Position numbers and translations under genes: made by a program. A stretch of DNA of 64,000 nt from Lepus europaeus. Taxonomy: Eukaryota > Chordata > Mammalia > Lagomorpha > Leporidae. The notes below the pieces were generated by a model. It had not been told where the DNA came from. It did not search any database and saw only the letters and a list, made by a program, of their open reading frames with translations. Positions 48,041 to 58,691 of this stretch are shown here, piece after piece (within the stretch, counting starts at the first letter, position 1; each line of letters starts with the position of its first letter). The stretch is taken from the NCBI RefSeq assembly GCF_033115175.1, contig NC_084837.1, positions 24,056,266 to 24,120,265 of the forward strand. The letters run 5' to 3'.

Positions 48041-50274
48041 TGGACGTCCTTTTAGTTTTCACGTTTGTGCACTGATGAACGCCACTCTAACTACTTCGGG
48101 CTGTGTGTACACAAAGTGTGTACTCATTACTGATGCCTGATGCTCCTCCCTTACCTTTTGTTTGGTTGGAGCCAAATTCTGCTGGGGCTGCTGGAGGATT
48201 CCACGGCTGATGGACGCCCGTTTCCAGAAGCCCCGAGTGTCCCGAGAGGCTGCATATTGACTCTTGACTCTCAACGTCCTCACTTGTTTACCCCCCATGT
48301 CTTCAGCAAATGTCAGATAAATCACGTGGATACGAACTGCGTCCCCCACTGGGGGTAGATGGGAATGGGAGAAGGGAACTGCTCGGAGGCCCTATTACAG
48401 CAGCTATAGCAGTCCCTCTCTAAACCAGGTTACCTGCTGGGCTTGTCACTGAGGTGGCTCCTGATTAAGCCAATGAGCCTGATTTCATTCCACAGAGGTC
48501 TAAGGAACACTGGAACTCCACAGAGATGTTCGCAATACCTAGAATTTGGTCTGAAAATCTCTATCAGTTGTCTCACTTCCTTGTGAAAATGCCGATTTCT
48601 TGAGTTTCACATCCATAGAGGACATAACAGAGTGGTTAACAGAAGTCTTTTGAAATTCCTGAAGTTATGGTTTGGGGCACAAAGACAGCACAGCATTATA
48701 TGGTGGATGACGGTTCAGTTCTCACCTGCTACACCTGCTACGGGGATGGCACAAAGGCTGGAAATGGACCCCAGGGGTGGCTTGGTGTGTCCAGGAAGTG
48801 CTCCGGGGTCACAGTAAGACCTCAGGGTTCTCATTACACATGGGGCTTGGCTCTTGTTTCCTGTCCCTTGTTCGTAAAGAACACCCAAAGACTGTTTTAA
48901 GTACTTCTTACCCTCTTCTATTAAACAGATGATTTTCCCTAAGCATCGAGGTGGTCTGATTTACCCTAACAAGGAAGTGAACGGAGTCTGGCAGCTACTT
49001 TCCTTTCAGATCTTGGGGTAATCAAGGTTCTGGACTTGCCTGCTTACCTGCCAGGCAGTGCTGGGACCAAGGACAGACAGGGAACCATGCCCACCCTTGT
49101 TTACAAGGCCTGTGTACTCTAAAGGTGCAGAAAGACCCATAAAGAGACAATTTCAATACCCCCAGGGCATAGCAGAAGCACCTAGAAGGTGCATCCTAAC
49201 CCAGTTCTTTTCCCAAAGAGAAAGAAATGCTGTTAAGTTTATAGTGCTAATGTGAAATAGAGTGATCTAGTAGATTAAGTAACAATTTCTCTCCAGCTAA
49301 TAAATGCAAAATTCTCTCATTGTATGCCACTTGCTCAGGTCATGAACGTTAAGGCAAAGTGTTTTAAGTCACAAGGAGAAAGGCAGAGGAACTTCATTTA
49401 AGCATGTGGTAAGCAGACAACAGAAGCAGAAAACAAAGACCTCAACAGTTTTCCGTAGCTTTGGACAGGAACGGACATTTCATCCCTGGACACAGACCTA
49501 CCTAGACAAACTGGAATGCTGACCCCACAATTCGAGTCAATGACAAAGCAGCAGACTCACCGGACTTCCCAGGTCTAACTTTTTTACTGTGATTCACACA
49601 AGAGCAAGAGCGAGTGAAGAGATGTGGTGATTACGACTCAAAATGACATCATCTTCAGAGAAGAGAAATTGGATCCCAGGCACAATGGACTATCTGCTTA
49701 AGTGGAATTATCTGACCTAATGGAATTGCTAATGGTGAGGGAAGACAAGAGATAAGAAGGCAAGCCCAGCCTGGGAAGGAAGGGAAGCTCTGAGTTTCTA
49801 TGGACAAACCGCCCAAGGGTGGAACCAGCCTGAGTGTGTTTGTCACCTTATCCAAGGGCTATCACAGCGGACCTCCTGGCAGTTATTTTACATGAACCAG
49901 CCTGAGAAGAAAAACACAACTATCCGGTGTCTATATCCAAGGATTTTTCTCAAAATGATGATCTACTTGGATGACTTTAATAGTGAGATTATTGTAAACA
50001 TTCATCTGATTTTTTCTATTAAGTCTTTAAAAAAAAATAACCCAGCTGGCCAAAGGTCACAAAATGACCACGCGAAGAGTTGGAAACCTGACGGGGAACC
50101 GTGCAGGACCCGCCTTTCTCTTTGGTCAGTGGTCGCGTTGGGCCCACCAGGGCGTGTGTACCTCAGAGGAGCGGCCTGCATTTCTACCTGCTGCATCCCT
50201 ACCCCTGAAGCAACTGGGCCAAAGCTCGCTGAGTCAGGGACAAGCCTGCTGCCCTTTGTCTTACACCTGAAGCC
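48041..50274. other. Unique, repeat-free sequence
   Basis: 2.2 kb without recognised repeats or coding signal. Confidence 0.5.
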
Positions 50275-50286
50275 AGCTTTTGCTTT

Positions 50287-50618
50287 TTTTTTTTTTTTTT
50301 TTTTTTGACAGGCAGAGTGGATAGTGAGAGAGAGACAGAGAGAAAGGTCTTCCTTTGCCGTTGGTTCACCCTCCAATGGCCGCTGCGGCCGGCGCGCTGC
50401 GCTGATCCGAAGGCAGGAGCCAGGTGCTTCTGCTGGTCTCCCATGGGGTGCAGGGCCCAAGCACTTGGGCCATCCTCCACTGCACTCCCTGGCCACAGCA
50501 GAGAGCTGGCCTGGAAGAGGGGCAACCGGGACAGAATCTGGTGCCCCGACCGGGACTAGAACCCGGTGTGCCGGCGCCACAAGGCGGAGGATTAGCCTGT
50601 TGAGCCATGGCACTGGCC
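50287..50618 (-). mobile_element. CSINE2-type SINE
   Basis: Full minus copy with a T-run of about 20 and an intact CpG-rich body. Perfect 12-base TSD agcttttgcttt at 50275-50286 and 50619-50630. Looks recent. Confidence 0.95.
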
Positions 50619-50630
50619 AGCTTTTGCTTT

Positions 50631-51194
50631 TAATTTCTATGATTTGCTTGGGGGAGGGGAGAGATAGGATATTTTTAGAAATGAAGATGTAGAATCCACC
50701 ACTTTGCTTGACTTTTTAGGATTTTCTAGATACAAATCCATGTGCCCTGGAGGAGCCTGGTGTTAGCAACCTAACTTCACACTGATGGTTTCAGATTTGA
50801 GAGGACAGAAAAACATCACATCGAGAGCTCACTAAACATCATTTCTTAAACGTACACTTGAGTTCTCAATGTCCCTAGACTTCTGCACTGCTCAGGTTTT
50901 TATCCAGTTTTTAGGAAGAACTCAAATCGCAACTGGTCACTTCCTCGGAGCCTTTTTTTCTTTTTTGGCCCTACACTGTCCTCCACTCTCTCCAACAATA
51001 TTGAGAGCCTCAAGTTCAAGTCTTGCACAAGAGAATTTGGGCAGCAAGAACCAACGAGGGGAGAACCCTCTGATTTTCCAAGGAGCAGATTCTCAGCACT
51101 TCCTGTTGTCCGTACTTTTTAACTGCCTTTACCTACCATGGCTAGCCGTCGGCTAGGAGAAGGCAGCATTGGGAAACAGAGGACCATCCGCTTC
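50631..51194. other. Unique sequence
   Basis: Nothing recognised. Confidence 0.5.
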
Positions 51195-51400
51195 TAGGGT
51201 CACACTTCCTGGTTTCAGTTGAATCCTCTGCCATACATGTGTTGGTCAAGTTACTTCAACAACAGTCTCAGTTTTGTCTACTTGTGAACTGGGGGTGTTA
51301 ACTATAACCCCCAAGTAAGTTACCGGGAAGTTAAAATCAGGTGATAACTCAGTGCTTAGCACAGCGCCTCGTAGGTAGCACCAGCGTAACCATTTCATGA
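51195..51400 (-). mobile_element. MIR SINE, near-complete
   Basis: Reverse MIR in order: tggtttcagttgaatcctct, ggtcaagttacttcaaca, ctcagttttgtctacttg, ataactcagtgcttagcaca, gcctcgtaggtagcacc. Confidence 0.8.
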
Positions 51401-51840
51401 TCGGTGAAGACTTCTCCTAGGCTCAAGGCCCTCACGCCACCATCACATTATCGATCAGCTCGTAAGTGCAAAGTCAACATTAGGGTGATGAACACCAGAG
51501 AGGATGACAGCAGCTCTGCCGGGCGTGCTCAAGGGCATCACACGTTTGGAACATGAAGTGGAACCAGTGTTCACGTTGCGTTTTCATACTTTGGGTAGGG
51601 CCCTGCCTTGAGAAATGCTATGCCCAGACCTCCCTAGCCTGTGTGCTGGGCGTCGCCTGGCAGCTTCGGTGGATCTCACCTTCGACTTCCCTCTTCATGG
51701 CAACTTGGGCCACCAGGGGTGTTTTTCAACCTCAAGGTTCCTCTACTGAGTCTCAGAGCAGAAGTTTGTTCTGGAATTTACTCACTTCTTTCTTCTGCTT
51801 TTGTCTCTGTTGTGACTTTGTAGGGTCAAATGCCAAAGCT
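51401..51840. other. Unique sequence
   Basis: Nothing recognised. Confidence 0.5.
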
Positions 51841-52170
51841 GGGGTCCAGCACTGTAGTGCAGGGGGTTCTGCTGGCATCCCACAGTGGGACACCAGTGTG
51901 GGTCCTGGCTGCTCTGCTTCCGGTCCAGCTCCCCACAAAAGCACCTGGGAAAGCAGTGGGAGATGAGCCAAGTACTTGGGTGCTTGCCACCTGCATGGGA
52001 GACCAGGATGCAGTACAGGGCTCCTGGCTTCGCCTGGCCCAGCCCTGGCCATCGTGGCCATTTGAGGAGTGAACCAGTGGATAGAGGATTGGTTTCTCTT
52101 CTTCCCCCCACATCCCCTCTCTTGGTCACTGTTTCAAATAACTCAATCACTAAATACATCTTTTAAAAAT
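51841..52170 (+). mobile_element. CSINE, older copy
   Basis: Plus copy: ggggtccagcactgtagtgc head, gggagaccaggatgcagtac, ttgaggagtgaaccagtgga and a degraded A/T tail. Confidence 0.88.
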
Positions 52171-53009
52171 GACAAAGTCTCTGAGGTCACATGCAGAGGT
52201 TTCATTTTCCTGGATGTCTTAGATTTTAAAATGCCCTATCCCTGTACTGTTCTTCTCCCTGGATTAACTAATCTCAACTAGAATGAATTTAAAAGCTTGC
52301 TGATGGCTCACCGACATCCATGAAGCGATCAGCAATGGTGGAGACTGGTACTTAAGCAGCACTGCCCGATTTCAGAGGCCTCCCGTGTACCCTATGCCAT
52401 TTCAACCTTGTGGTCACTCTGAGGTTTAGGCAGACACTATCACTCGTATTCTCAACGTTAGCACACTGACTTGCTCTGGCCCACAAACCCATTATGTGAC
52501 GTAGACTCAGGCATCTGAAAGCTTATTTGGTCTGTGAAGCAAATGGCAACAGAGAGCTAGTTGTGTCAAGTAATTCATACTAACATGTGAATGACCAGTA
52601 GCTTAAATCTATCAAGAAAGAAGCATATTTAAAGAGAGAGACCTGGTAAGGACAGTGAATTTGTGGCTCTTGGGGATTCAGATATCTCTCGGAAGAGGAT
52701 CTTTCCGATCCGTTCTTCCCCTTCCTGTATAGCTGCCTGAGCAGTGCTGCGCTGAAGCGTCCGCTGGAAACGAGGGGATCCGGGAGCTGTCTTGTCACAA
52801 GCAATGGTCGGGTCCCATTTTTATCTCACGCACATATGCATCTTGCATTCTAGTTTATATTTTTACAAAAACATTTAAAAAATAAAAGAGTCACTTTTAC
52901 CACATCAGTCTTGGCATACGGTTGTAAGCGTCCCACTTTAAGAAGGTGCTAGGTGGTATAAAATGCATTCAGAGTCTGCATAAAAAATGTTTATTTAAAT
53001 CCATGTCTC
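52171..53009. other. Mostly unique sequence
   Basis: A weak MIR-like stretch (accttgtggtcactctgagg) lies near 52400-52500. Otherwise unrecognised. Confidence 0.45.
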
Positions 53010-53329
53010 GGGGCCAGTGTTATAAGCAATGGGTAAAGCGGCCATATGCATGCCATGTGGGTGCCAGCTGGAATCCTGGCTGCTCCAGATCCAGCTCCCT
53101 GCTAATGTACCTGGGAAAGCAGTGGAAGATGGCCCAAGTACTTGGGCCCCTAAACCTGCATGGGAGACCTGGAAGAAGCTCCTGGCTCCTGGCTTCAGTA
53201 TGGCCTGGCCCTGGCCTTTGTGGCCATCTGGGGAGTGAGCCAGTGGATGGAAGATCTCTCTGTGTGTCTCTCCCTCTCTCACTGTAGCTCTTTCAAATAA
53301 ATTAATTAATTAAAAAAATTAAAAATTAA
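53010..53329 (+). mobile_element. CSINE
   Basis: Plus copy: ggggccagtgttataagcaa, gcagtggaagatggcccaag, then tctttcaaataaattaatta. The tail runs into a (CT)n(CA)n microsatellite at 53331-53360. Confidence 0.9.
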
Positions 53330-53330
53330 A

Positions 53331-53360
53331 ATCTCTCTCTCTCTCACACACACACACATT
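53331..53360. repeat. (CT)n(CA)n microsatellite
   Basis: About eight CT followed by about eight CA units, grown from the SINE tail. Confidence 0.85.
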
Positions 53361-54469
53361 TACCAATACAGAATGAAAAGGTGACAACGTGCATACGTAT
53401 ATAATTGTGTAAGTCTGGGGAAAAGTAGAATCAACCATTCCATTTCACAGCTTCAAAAGCCCCCGTGAGTCTCTATGGCAACCCTCTCGCTACCTCCACA
53501 GTGAAGATTCAAATTGCCAACTCTGGAAGCCTGGCCGCCCTGGCCCCAAGGCCCAAGAGCTGCTGTGTGAGGAGCATCCTGTCATTCTGGACACCTTGAC
53601 AGCTCAGCAGGGAGCGTGACCCATGGCTCCCTGGGCCCAGCCCTCGGCCCCATCATTTCCCACTGAATACCTACTCTTTGCTTCACTTAATTGCTTTCTA
53701 CAATAAGCGTATTTTGTGACAAAATAAAACCACCCTGTACCCGGGCCACCACAGAAGCAGCCATGTGCCAGGCAGACCTGCTGTGCTAACCACGGATACG
53801 TTGGCAGTGGTTGAGGCCAGAGCTCCTGGGGCTGCTCCGAGTGCATCTTGTGGGAAGTGACCCTGTGGCAGGCAGCGCGCCCACCACTTCTCCTTCTCCT
53901 CCGCCCTGGACGCGAGCAGTGGCCATCTCTGACTGGGCTCCATTGACAGCCCGGGGGCGCGCAGGAAGCACATACCAGCCAGTGGTGAAAGGGGCCTTTG
54001 TGAGCTGGAGTCCAGAAGGCTGCTAGACTCCCACAGAGACACTTTGTTTCTTACTCTTTAGGAAAAACAGCTCTTCTGGAATTCAGAGGAGGAGCAACTC
54101 AGAGGGGGAGGGGGCACAAGGCAGAGGAGGATGGTGGGCGCTGTCCGAGGTAGGACTCTGGTTTTCTGGGGTAAAGGGGCCATGTCTGCCAGCTACTGGG
54201 GAGTGCTGGTGAGGGTGCGATCTAGGGCCAGTCATGGCCTCACGGGGTCTTCCCCACCCCCAAAGCGGTTCATCCACAGAAATGAATACTTAGGAGATCC
54301 TGGGGCTCTCAACGCCAGAAAACTTTCAGGCCATGTAGTTTTCTCTAAGTGGATTTGTTTCCTTGATTTTTTTTCTTTCTACCTAAAAAGCTATGTTTTC
54401 TGCCTTATAAGATTCAAAAGGAATTTCCTTCCCATCATACTACCCTGCTTTGTCCCAGAAAAGTAATTT
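53361..54469. other. Unique sequence
   Basis: 1.1 kb, GC-richer at 53.8-54.0 kb. Nothing recognised. Confidence 0.5.
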
Positions 54470-54706
54470 TGGGAGTACGCATTGAGCCCAGCAGTTAAGA
54501 CACACGCATCCTGGCACCCTGGGTTTAATGCCTGGCTCTACTTCCCAACTCTACCTTCCTGCTCATGTAGACCCTGGGAGGCAGCAGGTGACAGCAGCTC
54601 AAGGGATTCAGTTCCTGCTACCCAAGCAGGAGACCTGAACTGAATTCTCAGCTCCCAGCTATGGGCGTTTGGGGAGTGAATGGGTGGACGGGCTTTCTGT
54701 CTCAAC
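54470..54706 (+). mobile_element. CSINE, very old copy
   Basis: Plus copy still recognisable by taccttcctgctcatgtaga, agcaggagacctgaactgaa and gcgtttggggagtgaatg. Short and highly diverged. Confidence 0.7.
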
Positions 54707-54708
54707 AG

Positions 54709-54825
54709 AATGAAGAAAGAAAGAAATGAGGGGGAGGGGGAGGGGGGGAAGTGAAGAAGGGAGGAGCAGAGGCGGGAAGGAAGGGAGGAAGGAAGAGAAG
54801 GGCTAGAGGGAGGAAGGAAGGTAGT
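54709..54825. repeat. Purine-rich tract (GGGGGA/GGAA)n
   Basis: About 115 bases, almost all A/G, at the 3' end of an old CSINE. It probably grew from the tail. Confidence 0.85.
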
Positions 54826-54857
54826 CCTTGTTCTCTTCTCCTAAAGAAGTATAATTT

Positions 54858-55189
54858 GGGAGGCATAACATTTATGGCATAGTAGGCTAAGCCTCCACCT
54901 GTAGTGCTGGCATCCCACATGGGTGCCAGTTTGTGTTCTGGCTGCTCTTCTTCTGATCCAGCTCTCTGCTTATGGCCTGAGAAAGCAGTAGAAGATAGCC
55001 CAGGTCCTTGGGCCCCTGTAACCCACATGGGAGACCCAGAGGAGGCTTCTGGCTCCTGGCTTCAGATTGGCTCAGCTCTGGCTATTACGGCCATTTGGGG
55101 AATAAACCAGAGGATGGAAGAACTTTGTCTCTGTCTCTCCCTCTGTCTGTAACTCTACCTCTCAAATAAATAAATCTTTTGAAAAAAGT
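54858..55189 (+). mobile_element. CSINE
   Basis: Plus copy with a partly altered head and clear body and tail (ctctcaaataaataaatctt). Perfect TSD agtataattt at 54848-54857 and 55190-55199. Confidence 0.92.
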
Positions 55190-55199
55190 AGTATAATTT

Positions 55200-55619
55200 C
55201 CTAAACTATTTCAGATAACCCAAAATCTGGGTAACATATTGGAAAAGGCTAGTTTTACAATTTGACTTAAGTGATTGTCACAAGATTACACACACACACA
55301 CCCAGATATACACTAAGATTTCTGTATTAGACATTTTGTAGCAATTTATCACAATATAAATAAATCCAGGTGGTACTATATTGAAGCAAAGAATTAAAAA
55401 AGAAATTGGTGCAAAGGAAAAATGATAGGGTTTCAGAGAATGCTTTCATTTCTTAATACAGTCCAATGCCAGTTATTGCAAACCTACATGAGGTCCATCA
55501 AGACACGATCTCTACAGCAGACAAAAGTCAGCTGAAGTTAACACTGATACATTTTTTGGGGGAATTTTTTCACGACTAGAAAAATCCTTCCCGAGTTCAA
55601 TTTCTGAGATCTTGTTAAA
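55200..55619. other. Unique sequence with a short CA run
   Basis: A (CA)n run of about 7 units lies at 55287-55301. Nothing else recognised. Confidence 0.5.
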
Positions 55620-55631
55620 GTTGCTTAAAAA

Positions 55632-55968
55632 GCCGGGCCATGGCTCAATAGGCTAATCCTCTGCCTGCGGTGCCAGCACCCCAGGTTCTAGTCCCGGTTG
55701 GGGCACCGGATTCTGTCTCGGTTGCCCCTCTTCCAGGCCAGCTCTCTGCTATGGCCCGGGAGTGCAGTGGAGGATGGCCCAAGTGCTTGGGCCCTGCACC
55801 CACATGGGAGACCAGGAGAAGCACCTGGCTCCTGGCTTTGGATCAGCGCGGTGCACCAGCCACAGTGCACCAGCTGCGGTGGCCATTGGAGGGTGAACCA
55901 ATGGCAAAGGAAGACCCTTCTCTCTGTCTGTCTCTCTATCGACTCTGCCTGTCAAAAAAAAAAAAAAA
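55632..55968 (+). mobile_element. CSINE2-type SINE
   Basis: Plus copy with slightly altered head. Perfect 12-base TSD gttgcttaaaaa at 55620-55631 and 55969-55980. Confidence 0.93.
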
Positions 55969-55980
55969 GTTGCTTAAAAA

Positions 55981-56348
55981 TGAATGAAAATTCCTTGCCT
56001 GATGAAAACCCACATCTTAGCCTCTCAACTAGGGGCCTTGATGTCTGCTGCTCTGTGGGTCTGGCTGTAGGGCTGGGGGGTGCCTAAGAAGCGAGCTCGA
56101 GTTTAACATCCTGGATGCATCCCATGGCCAGGGGTTTCCTTACCTGCTTGTGTCCTAAAGGCATAAAATAAAGCATTCTCCAGTTAGAAACATAGGAAGT
56201 GTAACCAGCTGCACACCAGAAGCAAAGGGAGTGCTGCTGGCAATGGTGTAAATGTCAAGTCTCAGCTGCCACGTGCGGCTCTGTTCGTAGGTGTACTCGC
56301 TGTCTACTGGCATCCAGTCCTGGAGGTGGCCTCTTTCAGGGGACAGTG
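55981..56348. other. Unique sequence
   Basis: Nothing recognised. Confidence 0.5.
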
Positions 56349-56600
56349 ACAATAGTAATATTTTCTAAGTGCTTACCATGAGGCAGGCTTACCATGAGGC
56401 AAGTACGTAGATTCTCCCAACACTATGTGATGGGTACTAATAGTATCCCCCATCTCACTGTTTTGGAAATGGATGCAAAGAGAGGTTCAGAAAGTTTCCC
56501 AAGACCACACAGCTAGTGGGTGGCATGGCTGGGATTTGAACACTTGCAATCTGGTTCTAGAGTCTGCACCTTTTTTTCACCATACCACATAGCCTTTTAG
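56349..56600 (+). mobile_element. MIR SINE, nearly full length
   Basis: Best MIR in the window: attttctaagtgcttaccat, gtactaatagtatcccccat, gagaggttcagaaagtttcc, gaccacacagctagtgggtg, ctgggatttgaacac and tctagagtctgcacc. Contains a local repeat of aggcttaccatgaggca. Confidence 0.9.
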
Positions 56601-56629
56601 GACTGTGAGTCTAAGAGGACCACAGAGAT

Positions 56630-56730
56630 ACTCTCTTCTCAAGTCTCTCATTTGGTAGAAGGGATGAGATCTAATGAAGTTAGGTAACTCATCCAAAGGA
56701 ACACAGCTAGTTCCAAGCAAAGTTCAGGGT
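56630..56730 (+). mobile_element. Second MIR-like fragment
   Basis: gttaggtaactcatccaaag followed by aacacagctagttcc. Directly behind the MIR above but collinear with the same consensus region, so a separate copy. Confidence 0.55.
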
Positions 56731-57184
56731 GGTATCAAGATCACTGTAATCCTAATGAGTTGTGTACACACCACCCTCCCCGGCCCACCAGAAGCCACAC
56801 TCCCACATTTCTGTGGCCCCACCAATTGTCAGGCCCAGGTGAAAACATGGTGTCTGGTTAAGAATGTCAACCTTGGCAGTGACATAGGTCAAAATCATGG
56901 CTGGGCGTTCTTGTGATGCTCTACTGCCTACACGTGATAAAAAGGAAGCAGCAGCTAAGAACTTCGACAGGACATGAGCTCCAAATCTCTGACCCTCATC
57001 TGGACTTGTCCATTCATAAATTCTACCCAAGTAAGCCTGTTCAGTTGCATCTGACAGTCTCAGGACACCCTGTTTTTACCCTTTAGAGCCAGGCTGCCTC
57101 ACAATCTGCAAGTGCGTTTGGAAATGTGTATTGGCGCGTAAGTAATTATATATAAAACTGCATAATTAATTATATATTATTATC
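56731..57184. other. Unique sequence, AT-rich end
   Basis: Bases 57135-57180 are TA-rich. Nothing else recognised. Confidence 0.5.
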
Positions 57185-57290
57185 CCCCACTAGACCTAAG
57201 CTTCTTGAGGACAGGGGACATGTGTGTTTTATTTGCCCATACATATCTTGAACCTGGTACACCACAGGTGTTCAACTAAAAGTCTCAGCA
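57185..57290 (+). mobile_element. L2 LINE 3' end fragment
   Basis: agcttcttgaggacagggga, a ttgcccatacatatcttgaa block and aggtgttcaactaaa follow the L2 end. Confidence 0.75.
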
Positions 57291-57527
57291 ACATGGTTTG
57301 AAAGAAGACTTTAGTCTGCAACCCAGTTTGCCTAGTACGCCTTTTTTTGTTCTGGGCTCACTCTCTTTGCCCAGTCACTGGATCGTGTTCATTACCAGGG
57401 CACAACCTATTCAAACAAACAAAATCTCAATCAGTGGAGCTCATCAGGCTTAGAGATGCACCTGTCATTCAGGGTCCAGGAGCTCACAAGGGGAGAGAGG
57501 CTATATTGCTAAACTTCAGTCATCATA

Positions 57528-57840
57528 GGGCAGGCATTGGACGCAGCCTTGGAGACACAGCTTGGGAAGGCTGCGTCCTGTACCTGTGCCTTATTCAACT
57601 CCTGGCTAATCTGCTTCTGAACCAGCTTCTGGCTCATGGATGTGCACACTGGAAGGCAGAAGGTGATGGCTCAAGTATCTGGGCCCCTGCCACTCACGTG
57701 GGAGACCCAGATTGAGTTCCAGACTCCTGGCTTGAGCCTGCCCAGAGCCAGTCACTGCAGGGATTTAGAGAGTGAACCAGCAGGTATAAGATCTGTCTCT
57801 CCCTCTGCCTTTCAAGTGAAATAAAAATACAATTGTAAAG
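57528..57840 (+). mobile_element. CSINE, old copy
   Basis: Plus copy with diverged head (gggcaggcattggacgcag), agtatctgggcccctgccac and a caagtgaaataaaaa tail. Tail-to-tail with the next CSINE. Confidence 0.8.
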
Positions 57841-57859
57841 GTTTGTTTATTTATTTAAG

Positions 57860-57890
<31 letters not shown>

Positions 57891-58143
57891 TCTTCCATCC
57901 ATTGGTTCACTCTCCAGATGACCACAAGGGCCAGGGCTGGGCCATGCTAAAGCCAGGAGCTGGGAGCCTCTTCCAAGTCTCCCACATGGAGGCTAAAGCA
58001 TCTGGGCCATCCTCTGCTGCTTTCCCAGGGGTTGGAGCAAGGAGCTGGATTGGAAGCGGAGCAGCAGGGACTCGAACCAGTGCCCATATGGGATGCCCGC
58101 ATCGCAGGTAGTGGTTTAACCTGATATGCCACAACACCAGTCC
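57841..58143 (-). mobile_element. CSINE
   Basis: Minus copy beginning directly at the tail of the preceding plus copy: gtttatttatttaagaggca, (GA)n at 57864-57890, ccatccattggttcactctc and head gccacaacaccagtccc. Confidence 0.9.
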
Positions 58144-58387
58144 CATAAATAAATACATTTTTAAAAAACCAAATAAATAACTTCAATTATCAAATGAAAG
58201 AAAAGGAAAAACAGCAATCTAAATTTCTAAAGTATGGATTATACTGGAGATAAATGTAACTCAAAGTATGTGGGCAGAGTTCACTACAAGGCCCTTCTTT
58301 TAGGGACCTGCTCAAAAAGACTAGATAAAATAAATTTTGCTTTACATGTAAAGAGCTATTTTTTATGCCTTCAAGATATTTTAAAAG
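58144..58387. other. Unique AT-rich sequence
   Basis: Nothing recognised. Confidence 0.5.
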
Positions 58388-58398
58388 CAAATTATTCA

Positions 58399-58680
58399 GG
58401 GCAGGCACTGTGGCACAGCAGGTAAAGCCAGGCCTGTGATACGGGCATCCCTTGTGGGTGCTGGTTCCTGTCCTTCCTGCTCCACTTCCTACCCAGCTCC
58501 CTGCTACTGCTCCTGGGAAAGCAGAGGAGGAGGGCCCAATGCTAGAGCCCCTGCACCCACATGGGAGACCCAGAGGAAGCTCCTGGCTTCATTCTGGCCT
58601 TGCTCTGTCCATTTTGGCCATTTGGGGAATGCACTCTGTAACTGTGCCTTTCAAACAGATAAAAATAAATATTTTAAAAA
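58399..58680 (+). mobile_element. CSINE
   Basis: Plus copy with an internal deletion near its 3' part. TSD caaattatt at 58388-58396 and 58683-58691. Confidence 0.88.
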
Positions 58681-58691
58681 CCCAAATTATT

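Noticed and set aside
50002..50613. 203-codon minus-strand open frame
   Set aside because: It is largely a translated CSINE2 plus its poly(T) run (poly-Lys), continuing into unique sequence. Not a gene.
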